63,288 bases of DNA from 2-02-FULL-49-11 sp040757655 (lineage in GTDB: Bacteria > Patescibacteriota > Patescibacteriia > 2-02-FULL-49-11): contig JBFLWV010000058.1 in NCBI GenBank assembly GCA_040757655.1, forward strand, positions 1-63,288, written 5' to 3'. Shown here in pieces: positions 16,682 through 24,543 of this stretch; within the stretch, counting starts at the first letter, position 1; each line of letters begins with the position of its first letter. The position numbers were made by a program, and so were the translations under genes. Under the pieces are notes generated by a model. It ran no database searches. It saw nothing but the letters and a program-made list of their open reading frames with translations, and was not told the DNA's origin.

Positions 16682-17197
16682 TTAGGGTCTATACCCTCTC
16701 GACGTCAATTGGTACGTCCCCGGCGCGCCCAAAGGTGGTACCCCATGTTCAAGGTAGAAACGGATGGAGAAATCAGTGCTGGAATTATTGGAGTAGCTAT
16801 AAGCACAGGGCTGTGAGACGCTCTTCACACAAGGCGGGTTTGCGGGCGTGAGGGGATCAAAAGGCGCATGCAGGAGATAGACGGGGTCATCCGGCGAGGC
16901 TACCCAGCCTTGGTTGTCCAATGCGCTTGCGGGAGTAGTGCCAATTATCATGTTTTTCCCTTCAGGATAGGCCCCTTGGGTGTGTTCGTAGAGCGTGAGT
17001 GCAGCGCGCACTTGGCCCAAATCTGCCAGGCGCTTCACGTCCCGTGCCTCCTGCCGCACTTTTTGGATATAACCAAGAGTAAGGGAAGTAAAGACAGTGA
17101 TAATCAACATTACGAAAAAAGCCTCCACCAATGTAAAACCAATCCTCCCCTTGGTAGGGTTATATCGGTAGTTTGGGTGCAGTATATATTTTGCCAT
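16682..17197 (-). CDS. Type IV pilin-like (pseudopilin) protein, PilE/GspG type
   Basis: 171 residues from the ATG (MAKYILHPNYRYN). The prepilin cleavage and N-methylation motif is GFTLVEAFFVMLII; the usual Glu at +5 is present. It is preceded by a 20-residue leader with basic residues. The C-terminal globular part has a GspG-like layout (LGQVRAALTLYEHTQGAYPEG) and a Cys pair. It would be cleaved by the prepilin peptidase encoded at 23.7 kb and assembled into a surface pilus. It sits at the downstream end of the pilin cluster. Confidence 0.82.
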   Translation of the reverse strand: MAKYILHPNYRYNPTKGRIGFTLVEAFFVMLIITVFTSLTLGYIQKVRQEARDVKRLADLGQVRAALTLYEHTQGAYPEGKNMIIGTTPASALDNQGWVASPDDPVYLLHAPFDPLTPANPPCVKSVSQPCAYSYSNNSSTDFSIRFYLEHGVPPLGAPGTYQLTSRGYRP

Positions 17198-17204
17198 GAA
17201 CAAA

Positions 17205-17286
17205 AAATCCTAAATCCTAAATCCTAAATCCTAAACAAATCCAAAAATGGATCGTTTTAGAGTTTAGAGCTTAGAATTTAGAGTTT
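17205..17286. repeat. AAATCCT heptamer repeat
   Basis: AAATCCT units in tandem (about 17207-17233) face TTTAGAGTTTAGAGCTTAGAATTTAG-type units, giving an inverted repeat between the surface-protein and pilin genes. Confidence 0.7.
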
Positions 17287-17291
17287 TGCAT

Positions 17292-19793
17292 TTACCGTTC
17301 CTGCCACTGCGAGCCGCGGAAGCAGATGGACTTGGAGCTTTGTCCCGGTGAGGGATTCGCGCCGGTTTGGCTGGTGACGTAGTAGAAGTAGATGACGTCT
17401 GGTACGATGTCACGGTCAGTGTAGGAGAGCGTGGTGAGGCCGCTTGCAATTTGCGTGGCAGATGCAAAGTTATCCACTGCGACATTACGGTACACGCGAT
17501 AACTGGTGGCACCATCGAGTGCTTGCCAGCTTAGGGTGATAAAGCCGCATGCGGAGGTAGGTGAGAGAGGATCTACGACTACCATACATGAGGGGGTGGT
17601 CACTGAAAGCGGGCAGATCACCTCTGGGGGGTCCCCAGACCAGGTGCCGGTGCAGGCAGGAGCGGAAGTGGAATTATTAAGCGTGCCTGCGGAGGGGAGT
17701 ACTGCTTTGATATAATACTGGTAAGAACTATTCGGGCTCACCGTGGTGTCATAGGTGAAGAGCCCCGTGATACCAGAGAAGCGTTGCACCCATCCCGCAC
17801 CGTCGTTACGGTAGATAGAATAGCTTTGCGCTGCTTTTGCCGCGGTCCAGGTTAAGCCCACCTCATCGCATTTGGTCGCGACTGCGCTCGTGAGTGTGAA
17901 AAAGCTCGCGCAGGTGGGTGCGGTGGTCAGGTTCACGGTATGGGAGGTGGGGGTTGAAGGATTGCTTTCATTGTCCGTGGCAGTGAGCGTGACGTTGTAC
18001 GGCCCGCCCGGTCCTTGGAGTTCTTCACTGCCGAAAGAATTAAATGTGTCGGTCATTGATTTGTATTGCGCTGCGATCCAATTTGTAGAACGGGTGCCAG
18101 AGGCTATGCGGACCTCATCGAGGGTGCCTGCGAAATTGTTGTATCCAAAATTCCAATCGCCCCATGGTGGAGTGCCGGAAAGGTTGTATTGGTGGAGCTG
18201 CGTCCCATTCCGGTACACTGTGACATTGGTGGTCGATTTCACCACGACGATATGGTACCAGGAATTTGTAGTAAAGGTGGTTACGGGTGAGAGCGAGGAG
18301 GTTGGAGTGAGGGTATCGTGCTTTGTTTCAATCGTATTCCCGTCTTTCACCTTCACGCTAAAATTGTCCGCATTCATTTCCCAAAACCACGTGTTGGAAG
18401 GAAAACTGTCTGCTTCAAACCACACTTCCCACGTGAACGGATCTTGTTGAATAGTTGCCGCAGTGGTGCGGCGGATGTAGCCTGCGCTGGTCAAACCTTT
18501 TCCAAGGCCAATTTGGCCAGTGGTAGTATAGGTCATGCCAGATTCGCTCGTACTATCAATGTTATTACTGGTGGAATCCTGGATTCTTCCAGAGGCATCA
18601 TTCATATGCCACACCATGCGGTAGTTTGTATCCCATACGGCGGTTGGGTTTTGTCCTGCTAGAGCAGACACATTGCCGTAGTACATCCAGATATAATCGG
18701 TATTTGAGGAAGCATTGATTTGCGGCACTTTCACCCACACGAACGAATTTCCTGATTCGTCCCACCGTTCGATTTCATACGAGAGGACGGTTGAGCCATC
18801 GGTATCAAGAAATCGCAGATCTTGCCCAGAGTTTTGTGTATTGGCGTAGTCTATGCGAGTGCTGTTGAGCTTAACAAGCACCGGCACGTTGACGAGGTTT
18901 TCAGCTTGTGCAGCGTTGTCAAATGTGATTTTCCGCCTCCTCGTCCACGACGTGTTCCACCAGCTTGCCGGCGTATATGTGTGATAAGGGTGTTGGACAT
19001 TGGACGTGGTGGTATCGCCTAAATCCCAGCTCCATGCGGTGATCGTACCGTCATCAGTGGAGAGGTCTTGGTATTGGACCGTGTCGGATTTTAAGGTACA
19101 CAAGTCAAATTCTGCGGTAGGAGGCGTGCCGCCGCCAGAGAGACTCACCACCACTTGATAGGTACCAGAGGGATCTGAAACGTTCGTGGGCACCGTATCA
19201 TCACGTGCGATCGTGTAGTAATCATAGGTGCCATCGGGGAGGCTGGTTTCGCTATAGGAGGGCGAGGTAACAGATCCGACCAACGAGTAGCCTCCCCCAT
19301 TCAGTTGTCGATAGACATCATATTGGCTAATGGAAACAGGTACGGAGCTCATAGAATGGGGATCAGAAGGAGTCCAGCCGAGCGTGAACGTACCTGTGGT
19401 GGAAGGATTCGTGCCAGCAGTGATGGCGGGAGTTCCTGGGGTGGAAGGAGGGGCAATGGTGATTACTGACGGATCTGATTGGAGTGAGCACTGGGTCGGA
19501 TCACATGCGACGACATAGACGGAGTAAACTCCCTCACTACTCCAACTATGGGCAGCGGTCACCGTTGCTCCGGAAGCAACCGTGCCGCTTGCAGGGGATC
19601 GCGTTTCAGGAGTACCATCGCCCCAATTGAAGGTATAATACAGCGCGTCACCTTCAGGGTCGGTGGTGGAGGCTGAATAGGTATAGGTGTGATTGATAGC
19701 ACCAGTGAGCGATTGCGCAGAGGTGTGGTGCGGCCGGGAGAAGATGACGCACGTGATCAGCGCGCACAAAAGAATGAAGATTTTTCGCGGCAT
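17292..19793 (-). CDS. Secreted multidomain protein (PKD, Fn3-like, DUF2341, LamG-like)
   Basis: 833 residues from MPRKIFILLCALITC, which opens a signal peptide ending near TSAQ. In order: a PKD-like repeat (to about 115, FNWGDGTPETR, SWSSEGVYSVYVVACD), a fibronectin-III-like repeat (to about 225), the first half of a second PKD (SWDLGDTTTSNVQHPYHTYTP), DUF2341 (RRRKITFDNAAQAENLVNVP, VWVKVPQINASSNTDYIWMYYG), a LamG/concanavalin-like domain (to about 585), the rest of the PKD (YNVTLTATDNESNP), and two more Fn3-like repeats. The second PKD seems interrupted by about 320 residues of DUF2341-LamG. Expected at the surface for adhesion or glycan binding, near pilin genes. Confidence 0.82.
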   Translation of the reverse strand: MPRKIFILLCALITCVIFSRPHHTSAQSLTGAINHTYTYSASTTDPEGDALYYTFNWGDGTPETRSPASGTVASGATVTAAHSWSSEGVYSVYVVACDPTQCSLQSDPSVITIAPPSTPGTPAITAGTNPSTTGTFTLGWTPSDPHSMSSVPVSISQYDVYRQLNGGGYSLVGSVTSPSYSETSLPDGTYDYYTIARDDTVPTNVSDPSGTYQVVVSLSGGGTPPTAEFDLCTLKSDTVQYQDLSTDDGTITAWSWDLGDTTTSNVQHPYHTYTPASWWNTSWTRRRKITFDNAAQAENLVNVPVLVKLNSTRIDYANTQNSGQDLRFLDTDGSTVLSYEIERWDESGNSFVWVKVPQINASSNTDYIWMYYGNVSALAGQNPTAVWDTNYRMVWHMNDASGRIQDSTSNNIDSTSESGMTYTTTGQIGLGKGLTSAGYIRRTTAATIQQDPFTWEVWFEADSFPSNTWFWEMNADNFSVKVKDGNTIETKHDTLTPTSSLSPVTTFTTNSWYHIVVVKSTTNVTVYRNGTQLHQYNLSGTPPWGDWNFGYNNFAGTLDEVRIASGTRSTNWIAAQYKSMTDTFNSFGSEELQGPGGPYNVTLTATDNESNPSTPTSHTVNLTTAPTCASFFTLTSAVATKCDEVGLTWTAAKAAQSYSIYRNDGAGWVQRFSGITGLFTYDTTVSPNSSYQYYIKAVLPSAGTLNNSTSAPACTGTWSGDPPEVICPLSVTTPSCMVVVDPLSPTSACGFITLSWQALDGATSYRVYRNVAVDNFASATQIASGLTTLSYTDRDIVPDVIYFYYVTSQTGANPSPGQSSKSICFRGSQWQER

Positions 19794-19797
19794 ACTA

Positions 19798-20277
19798 TTA
19801 TGGGGTGGTGATTTTTTCAACGCGGAGCGCAGAGAACGACGTTGATGCGGTGATATCACTGAAACTTATGACGAATACGTCATCTCCTCTCTGGAGGTCA
19901 ACAAAGGTGGTAGGGGTGCGCTCGACTGCAGCTTTTTCGGGTTGAGGTGTCATAGGAATCGTAATCCGCACAAACGTCGTGAGGGGCTTTAATACTATAG
20001 TGAGGAGTGTACCTTTCGGTGCATAGTCATCGGTGGGTTTGATGGTGAGTTTTTCACTGGTCGCGTCAATTATTATACCACGCCTTCCCCTTAGTTCGGA
20101 AGCACGAATTCCTTGTGATGTGTGTTGCGGATTTGAGGGAGGCAATGAGGGGAAGGGGAGATATTCACGTTTCTGGATAGAGGAAATAATGAGGAGCGTG
20201 CTCAGGAGTATGAGGATGAGTATGCAGCTGAGCGTGAGAATATGTTGTGTTTTCTTAGCTCTTTTTTTCCTCTCCAC
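19798..20277 (-). CDS. Membrane-anchored small protein of unknown function
   Basis: 159 residues from a GTG start. A basic N-terminus and one transmembrane helix (ILTLSCILILILLSTLLII) are followed by a Pro-rich linker and a small beta-rich domain (GIIIDATSEKLTIKP, TLLTIVLKPLTTF, DDVFVISF). The domain plan matches the divergent gene at 20332 (anchor, linker, GVITSLSADRLTLQA, VGQQVNVRA), so the two look paralogous, perhaps DUF5666-like. It ends 5 bases before the surface-protein start and is probably co-transcribed with it. Confidence 0.65.
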   Translation of the reverse strand: MERKKRAKKTQHILTLSCILILILLSTLLIISSIQKREYLPFPSLPPSNPQHTSQGIRASELRGRRGIIIDATSEKLTIKPTDDYAPKGTLLTIVLKPLTTFVRITIPMTPQPEKAAVERTPTTFVDLQRGDDVFVISFSDITASTSFSALRVEKITTP

Positions 20278-20331
20278 AGGGTGTATGATTATTGGTATAC
20301 TGAGAGTGTTAATTCTTTATTATAAAGCATT

Positions 20332-20814
20332 ATGGAAAAATCAAAACCCCGCTCTATCCCCGTCTGGGTTTCTGTGAGCCTCGTGGTAATTGTCGGTCTC
20401 TTGGCATGGCTTTTCATCGTGATGAATGCTTCCAAAGTGGACCAGACAATCTCCCCAAACTCCGCCCTCCTGCCGCCCCCTGAAGAGCCTTTGCGCATTA
20501 CTTCAGTGATTGGCGTGATAACCTCTTTGAGCGCTGACCGCCTCACATTGCAGGCGTTGAAAGTAAATAATCCGCAGCTCTCCCGCGATACCGCCCTTAC
20601 CATCATTCTTCCATCAGATACGCAGGTAGCAGTGACGACGGTGCCCGCGACCATACCCAGGGGAGTGAAGGACGTGCGCAGTCTTTATCTTTCGGTGTCA
20701 GGCATGTTGAGCGATCTTAAGGTTGGTCAGCAGGTGAATGTGCGCGCACGGGAGGACGTTCGAGGATATACTGAAATCGTGGCAAAGAGCATTGAAATCA
20801 CCCTTGTCAAATAG
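20332..20814 (+). CDS. Membrane-anchored small protein, paralogue of the divergent gene
   Basis: 160 residues. One transmembrane helix (VWVSVSLVVIVGLLAWLFIV) is followed by a linker and a beta-rich domain with SVIGVITSLSADRLTLQA, TALTIILPSDTQVAV, LKVGQQVNVRAREDV and SIEITLVK. It is the only plus-strand gene in the pilin cluster. It shares a 54-base divergent region with its paralogue, which contains TATACT- and TATAAA-like boxes. Role unknown; a periplasm-like or surface location is inferred. Confidence 0.65.
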   Translation: MEKSKPRSIPVWVSVSLVVIVGLLAWLFIVMNASKVDQTISPNSALLPPPEEPLRITSVIGVITSLSADRLTLQALKVNNPQLSRDTALTIILPSDTQVAVTTVPATIPRGVKDVRSLYLSVSGMLSDLKVGQQVNVRAREDVRGYTEIVAKSIEITLVK

Positions 20815-20880
20815 CGCGGACTCACGCGGACAACGTTGTCAGCGTTAGTCTGCGTCCCGTCAGCGTGAGTCAGCGATCAA
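20815..20880. repeat. Degenerate GCGGA/AGCGT repeat
   Basis: CGCGGACTCACGCGGACAA and TCAGCGTGAGTCAGCG-type units form an imperfect inverted repeat between convergent genes, related in style to the GCGGAT/ACGCAGA repeats elsewhere. Confidence 0.45.
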
Positions 20881-21612
20881 CTAGTAGATGACCCAATTCG
20901 GTTTCACAACTTCAAGCCTCCGCTCCACACCGCGGTAGCGCCCCACCCCCGTAATCAACACGCCTATGGGAAGTTCTCCTCCCGTAGGCATTATCGTATA
21001 GGTAGAGGCGGCGGAGGCGGTATTTTCTATCTTTAATTTTGTGTTATTGTCATAGCTTGGATTATTGACCGTGACTGTGGGGGCTCCCACTCCATCGTAA
21101 TTAGTCTGTGTTTGGACATTAGACGACGTCACGATAACTTCTGCTGACTTTCCCGTTTCAAGGGTAACTTGTATATTAGAGGGATAAACCGCACCATTGA
21201 TAGCAAGATCAAGGTAGAATGATTTTCCCGGGGGCAGGGTGACCTGCAAGGGGTTTGAAGAGGTAATTGGATCATTGAGGTTGCTCGTGGAGAGATTCGC
21301 ATTGCCTTTGGGAGCGTAATTTTCTGTCGTAGCGCTGGTGGTGTAGGAAGCGTTTGCGTTTCCCGGGAGCGGGGTAGCGGTGGCGGTGAGCGCGCTCAAT
21401 GAAGCACTATCCTTTTCGTATTCCCACAGCGCGCGTTCTACCGCGGTCTCCGCTGCGTAATACGCAATTTCTGAATCACCGATGGAGCGTGAGGATCGGC
21501 TCACGGTCAGGATCATGTCTGTTGCCGCGCTCGTGACGAAAATGAGCCCCCCAAGTACGGATATGGCGAGGAGTAAGGAGATACCTGGGTGTGCGATAGG
21601 TGGAGTGCGCAT
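20881..21612 (-). CDS. PilX-like pilus assembly protein
   Basis: 243 residues. The N-terminus PGISLLLAISVLGGLIFVTSAATDMI is a pilin-like hydrophobic helix in the PilX style, followed by SEIAYYAAETAVERALWEYE, a typical PilX segment. The rest is beta-rich and Ser/Thr-rich. It starts 9 bases after the upstream pseudopilin gene and is translated in the same operon. In characterised systems PilX is a minor pilin at the fibre tip; this role here is inferred. Confidence 0.72.
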   Translation of the reverse strand: MRTPPIAHPGISLLLAISVLGGLIFVTSAATDMILTVSRSSRSIGDSEIAYYAAETAVERALWEYEKDSASLSALTATATPLPGNANASYTTSATTENYAPKGNANLSTSNLNDPITSSNPLQVTLPPGKSFYLDLAINGAVYPSNIQVTLETGKSAEVIVTSSNVQTQTNYDGVGAPTVTVNNPSYDNNTKLKIENTASAASTYTIMPTGGELPIGVLITGVGRYRGVERRLEVVKPNWVIY

Positions 21613-21620
21613 ATGTTAAT

Positions 21621-22166
21621 CTACTCTACTGATCGTTGAGGTACCGTTTGTTGCACCAGCATCTGTGCGGGCTGGTAGAGCGCGGTACTTGAAAACCGCA
21701 TTACGATAGTCGCGCGCGGTTGGCCTAGAGGGGGCTGTCCTCCGCCTTGATAGGGCGTGGTGGCAGGGGTAATGTAATAATTTAAGTCTGTCACTGAAAT
21801 CAAGGTGGAAGAAATTTGCCGCGCTGGCTGGCCGTTGACTGATACCGTAACGGCTTTGGGAGCGGGCTCATAGTTGAAGACGTATTGGTCGCCGCTCGCA
21901 TTGCGCAGAATGAGTTGGGTGGTGGGTGAGGGAATAGTACCTCCCGGATATGCGGCGTAGTCGATCTCTGAGGTGCGGATCATTTTTGCAAGGAACTCCA
22001 TCACAAACTGCGCTTCCTGTTGGATCCGGGAGAGGGAAAGTGTTTTTTTCTCCGCTCGTACCGTGGAGGTGTAAATGCCAAGTGAGATGGTCGTGAAGAT
22101 CAAAAAGATAGATACCGACACCAGCATTTCGGTAAGCGTAAATCCTTTTTTCAACTTATGATTCAT
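21621..22166 (-). CDS. Prepilin-type protein, PilW/GspJ-like
   Basis: 181 residues with a short basic leader (MNHKLKKG) and the prepilin motif GFTLTEMLVSVSIFLIFTTI, with Glu at +5. The body has QQEAQFVMEFLAKMIRTSEIDY, typical of PilW/GspJ minor pilins. It is followed closely by the PilX-like gene. Likely a minor pilin that primes fibre assembly. Confidence 0.78.
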   Translation of the reverse strand: MNHKLKKGFTLTEMLVSVSIFLIFTTISLGIYTSTVRAEKKTLSLSRIQQEAQFVMEFLAKMIRTSEIDYAAYPGGTIPSPTTQLILRNASGDQYVFNYEPAPKAVTVSVNGQPARQISSTLISVTDLNYYITPATTPYQGGGQPPLGQPRATIVMRFSSTALYQPAQMLVQQTVPQRSVE

Positions 22167-22189
22167 ACTCGTTAGATATCTCTTACTTT

Positions 22190-22304
22190 AATTCATGAAG
22201 CTCAAAACTCAAATCTTAGATCTCAAATCCATAACTCAAAGCCCGATAGCTTTTCAGTTTTGCGTTGTGGTTTTGAGTTTTGAGATTTGACATTTAAGTT
22301 CTCA
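22190..22304. repeat. CTCAAAA-heptamer hairpin element
   Basis: CTCAAAACTCAAATCTTAG on the left and TTTTGAGTTTTGAGATTTG on the right enclose a core with AAGCCCGATAGCTTTTCAG. The same core occurs at 22900 and, inverted, at about 46625 and 55635, so this is one repeat family. Confidence 0.8.
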
Positions 22305-22307
22305 CAA

Positions 22308-22799
22308 TCATTTCCAATCCGTCAATACGGTGGTAAGGGCGTACGTGTGCACCCTTCCATGTTCGGTCCATCGCATAGTGGAGACAATCTCCTTTTCTGT
22401 CGCAGAGAGCGTATTGATGTTTACTAATCTCCAGAACAGCGTGGGGGTGCCCGCGGTGGTGCGGTATTGGTTATTGTTGAGGTAAAGAGCGCAGTTCGTA
22501 CATGCGTGGATATCAGATCCTCCGCTGAAGGTGGCAGGGGTGGTGAGTGAGGCGCTCTCCCGATCAACAATCCACGAGGTATTCCCCGGTGGCAGGGCGG
22601 AGAAACCTGCGACGTCCCTAATAGACCGCACGACTTCTATTCCTTCCCGGGCGAGGTTCACCACGACGATGAGACTCTCTGTTTGTTTTGAGAAGGCAAT
22701 GGTGGAGGTGACCAACGTGAGGCTGGCCGCGACTCCCATAAGGAGGATGCCGATGCTCACGACGGTTTCAACAAGAGTAAATCCGTGATAATATGTCAT
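22308..22799 (-). CDS. Prepilin-type protein, PilV/GspI-like
   Basis: 163 residues from MTYYHGFTLVE, chosen because it gives the short leader typical of prepilins; an ATG at 22823 is also possible. The motif GFTLVETVVSIGILLMGVAASLTLV has Glu at +5. The segment VVVNLAREGIEVVRSIRD is characteristic of PilV/GspI-like minor pilins in this type of cluster. It lies between two hairpin elements, so its message is bounded by structure on both sides. Confidence 0.78.
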   Translation of the reverse strand: MTYYHGFTLVETVVSIGILLMGVAASLTLVTSTIAFSKQTESLIVVVNLAREGIEVVRSIRDVAGFSALPPGNTSWIVDRESASLTTPATFSGGSDIHACTNCALYLNNNQYRTTAGTPTLFWRLVNINTLSATEKEIVSTMRWTEHGRVHTYALTTVLTDWK

Positions 22800-22854
22800 T
22801 TTTTTAACCTTAACTTCCGACATAGATGACAGTAATGGTACTTTCTGGTTTAAA

Positions 22855-22951
22855 CTCAAAACTCAGATCTTAGATATCAAAGTTATATCTTAAAACCCGA
22901 TAGCTTTCAGTTTTACGTTGTGGTTTTGAGTTTTGAGATTTGAAATTTGAG
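22855..22951. repeat. CTCAAAA-heptamer hairpin element
   Basis: AACTCAAAACTCAGATCTTAG faces TTTTGAGTTTTGAGATTTG around a core AAACCCGATAGCTTTCAG, nearly the same as the element at 22190. Confidence 0.8.
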
Positions 22952-23584
22952 TTATTGTATCGTGATCTGTCCTGATACGCCATCGAATGAAATGGTTTTC
23001 ACTTTTTCGGTTTGTGCGCGGTGGGTAAGCGTAATGGTGGCTGATTGTCCTTTCGTGGCATTCACATAGGATTCTGAGGTCGGAAAGGTGGAGATGACCG
23101 TGAGAGGACTTGACGGCGTGACGCTGGTGACGCTTACTTGAGAGTTCAGTTTCTCTGTGCGGATGACCGTATCACAGCCATTGTCATATTGGTGGAGCGT
23201 GGGAGAACACGTGTCGCCGAACACGGTGAATGTGCACACGCCGCTCGTGCAGGGTGAGGTGAGGGTGACGCCGTAGCCGCCGTCAGGACGCGATCCGCCT
23301 ACCAATTCGCCGGTCAGTGCCCAAAGCTGCGCTTGCCGGAGAGAGGAGACCAATTGGTCAGCATTTGATTCAACCGCAAGGCCAAATTGGAACCCTTTGA
23401 AGTTTGCCGTGTAGAGGAGCGTCATCATGGCGAAGATCCCTATGGTGACAATCATTTCCATGATGGTGAAACCGCTTGAAAATGACCAATGACTAATGAC
23501 CCCGCCTGCCAAAGCCTGTCGATAAGAACGATGCGGCTGCTCGGATGTAGCATGCAAATTTTTTAACGATACGTCCATCACCAT
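22952..23584 (-). CDS. Prepilin-type protein, GspH/FimT-like
   Basis: The prepilin motif GFTIMEMIVTIGIFAMMTLLY (Glu at +5) is followed by a GspH-like body (SNADQLVSSLRQAQLWALTGE) and two Cys pairs. The start is unclear. Just before the motif lie three heptamers (GTCATTA, GTCATTG, GTCATTT) that encode VISHWSF and seem to have replaced the native leader. The ATG at 23584 is the nearest upstream in frame; a TTG closer in is possible. If 23584 is right, the leader is about 40 residues, long for a prepilin. Confidence 0.7.
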   Translation of the reverse strand: MVMDVSLKNLHATSEQPHRSYRQALAGGVISHWSFSSGFTIMEMIVTIGIFAMMTLLYTANFKGFQFGLAVESNADQLVSSLRQAQLWALTGELVGGSRPDGGYGVTLTSPCTSGVCTFTVFGDTCSPTLHQYDNGCDTVIRTEKLNSQVSVTSVTPSSPLTVISTFPTSESYVNATKGQSATITLTHRAQTEKVKTISFDGVSGQITIQ

Positions 23585-23668
23585 AGGCAGATGGCGGGCA
23601 GGCAATGACCAATATTGGACATTGGGATTTGAAATATTTATTGGACATTGGGGTTTGGGCATTGGGAT
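23560..23668. repeat. Heptamer repeat before the GspH-like gene
   Basis: GGACATTGGGATTTGAAATA and GGACATTGGGGTTTGGGC units follow one another between the pilin and prepilin peptidase genes. They are open in frame with the pilin, which makes its true start hard to place. Confidence 0.55.
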
Positions 23669-24478
23669 TTATCCTGCAAGGATAGTGTGGAGATACCATT
23701 CAAGAATTTGGTCACCCCAGAAGAGCGTAACGATTCCTGCCAAGGAAAGGAACGTGCCAAATGCGATGCGTGATTGCCATGTTTTTGATTTTAGAAAGAG
23801 CAGCGGTATGGATATGGCCGCTCCACTAAGATATGCGCCAGCAAGCGCGAGAAGGATCAGGGGGTATGAGACCGCAACACCGATAAATCCACCTACGAAG
23901 AGGTCTCCCACCCCAATCCACCGTCCCCTCGATATCACATATTGGAATCCAAAGAATCCTACCCCTATTATACCAGCTAGAAGCAGGGGTAACAACGGTT
24001 CCCCTAATATGAGATTTAGAGGGAGCGTGATAAGCCCTGCAGTGATCATGACGACATCGAAGATGAGCTGGAAACGGAGGTCAGTGACAAAGGTGATGAC
24101 CAGTGCGCTGATAATGACCCAGTCGCGGAAGAGGCTCAACGCGAGTAAAGGAGTGTAACCACCTTCCTGCAGGCGAAGGGAGAAACTAAGCGCGAAGAGA
24201 CCGCCAGTTGCCAATTCCACCGCAGGATATTGCCAGGAAATTGGAGTGTAACAGCTACGGCATTTTCCTTTAAGGAGGACAAAGGAAATCAGTGGGATGA
24301 GATCATGCCACGCGATTGCTCTATGGCAGTGTGGGCAATGCGACCGACCGTTTAATCGTTCTCCCCGCGGGAGGCGGTGGATGACCACGTTTAAGAAACT
24401 GCCGATTATCGCGCCAAAGATAAAAGTGGGGAGTATAATCATAACATAGTGTAAGAGTAGTTCTGAGGATGGTATCAT
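23669..24478 (-). CDS. pilD: Prepilin peptidase / N-methyltransferase
   Basis: 269 residues, polytopic. The N-terminal domain has GSFLNVVIHRLPRGE and the zinc-binding pairs CPHC and CRSC around DLIPLISFVLLKGK. The A24 aspartic peptidase part has its first Asp in VTDLRFQLIFD and the second in GVGDLFVGGFIG, the GxGD motif. It cleaves prepilin leaders and methylates the new N-terminus at the membrane. It lies directly upstream of the four pilin-like genes it should process. Confidence 0.92.
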   Translation of the reverse strand: MIPSSELLLHYVMIILPTFIFGAIIGSFLNVVIHRLPRGERLNGRSHCPHCHRAIAWHDLIPLISFVLLKGKCRSCYTPISWQYPAVELATGGLFALSFSLRLQEGGYTPLLALSLFRDWVIISALVITFVTDLRFQLIFDVVMITAGLITLPLNLILGEPLLPLLLAGIIGVGFFGFQYVISRGRWIGVGDLFVGGFIGVAVSYPLILLALAGAYLSGAAISIPLLFLKSKTWQSRIAFGTFLSLAGIVTLFWGDQILEWYLHTILAG

Positions 24479-24543
24479 GAGCTAAATCCCAATGACCAAT
24501 CAGTGATTTAATGCCCAAATGACCAATTTTGGAATTTGGGATT
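24479..24543. repeat. Short AATGACCAAT-type repeat
   Basis: AATGACCAATCAGTG and AATGACCAATTTTGG units precede GGGATTTTATTGGG. It separates the prepilin peptidase and DUF2723 genes. Confidence 0.5.
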
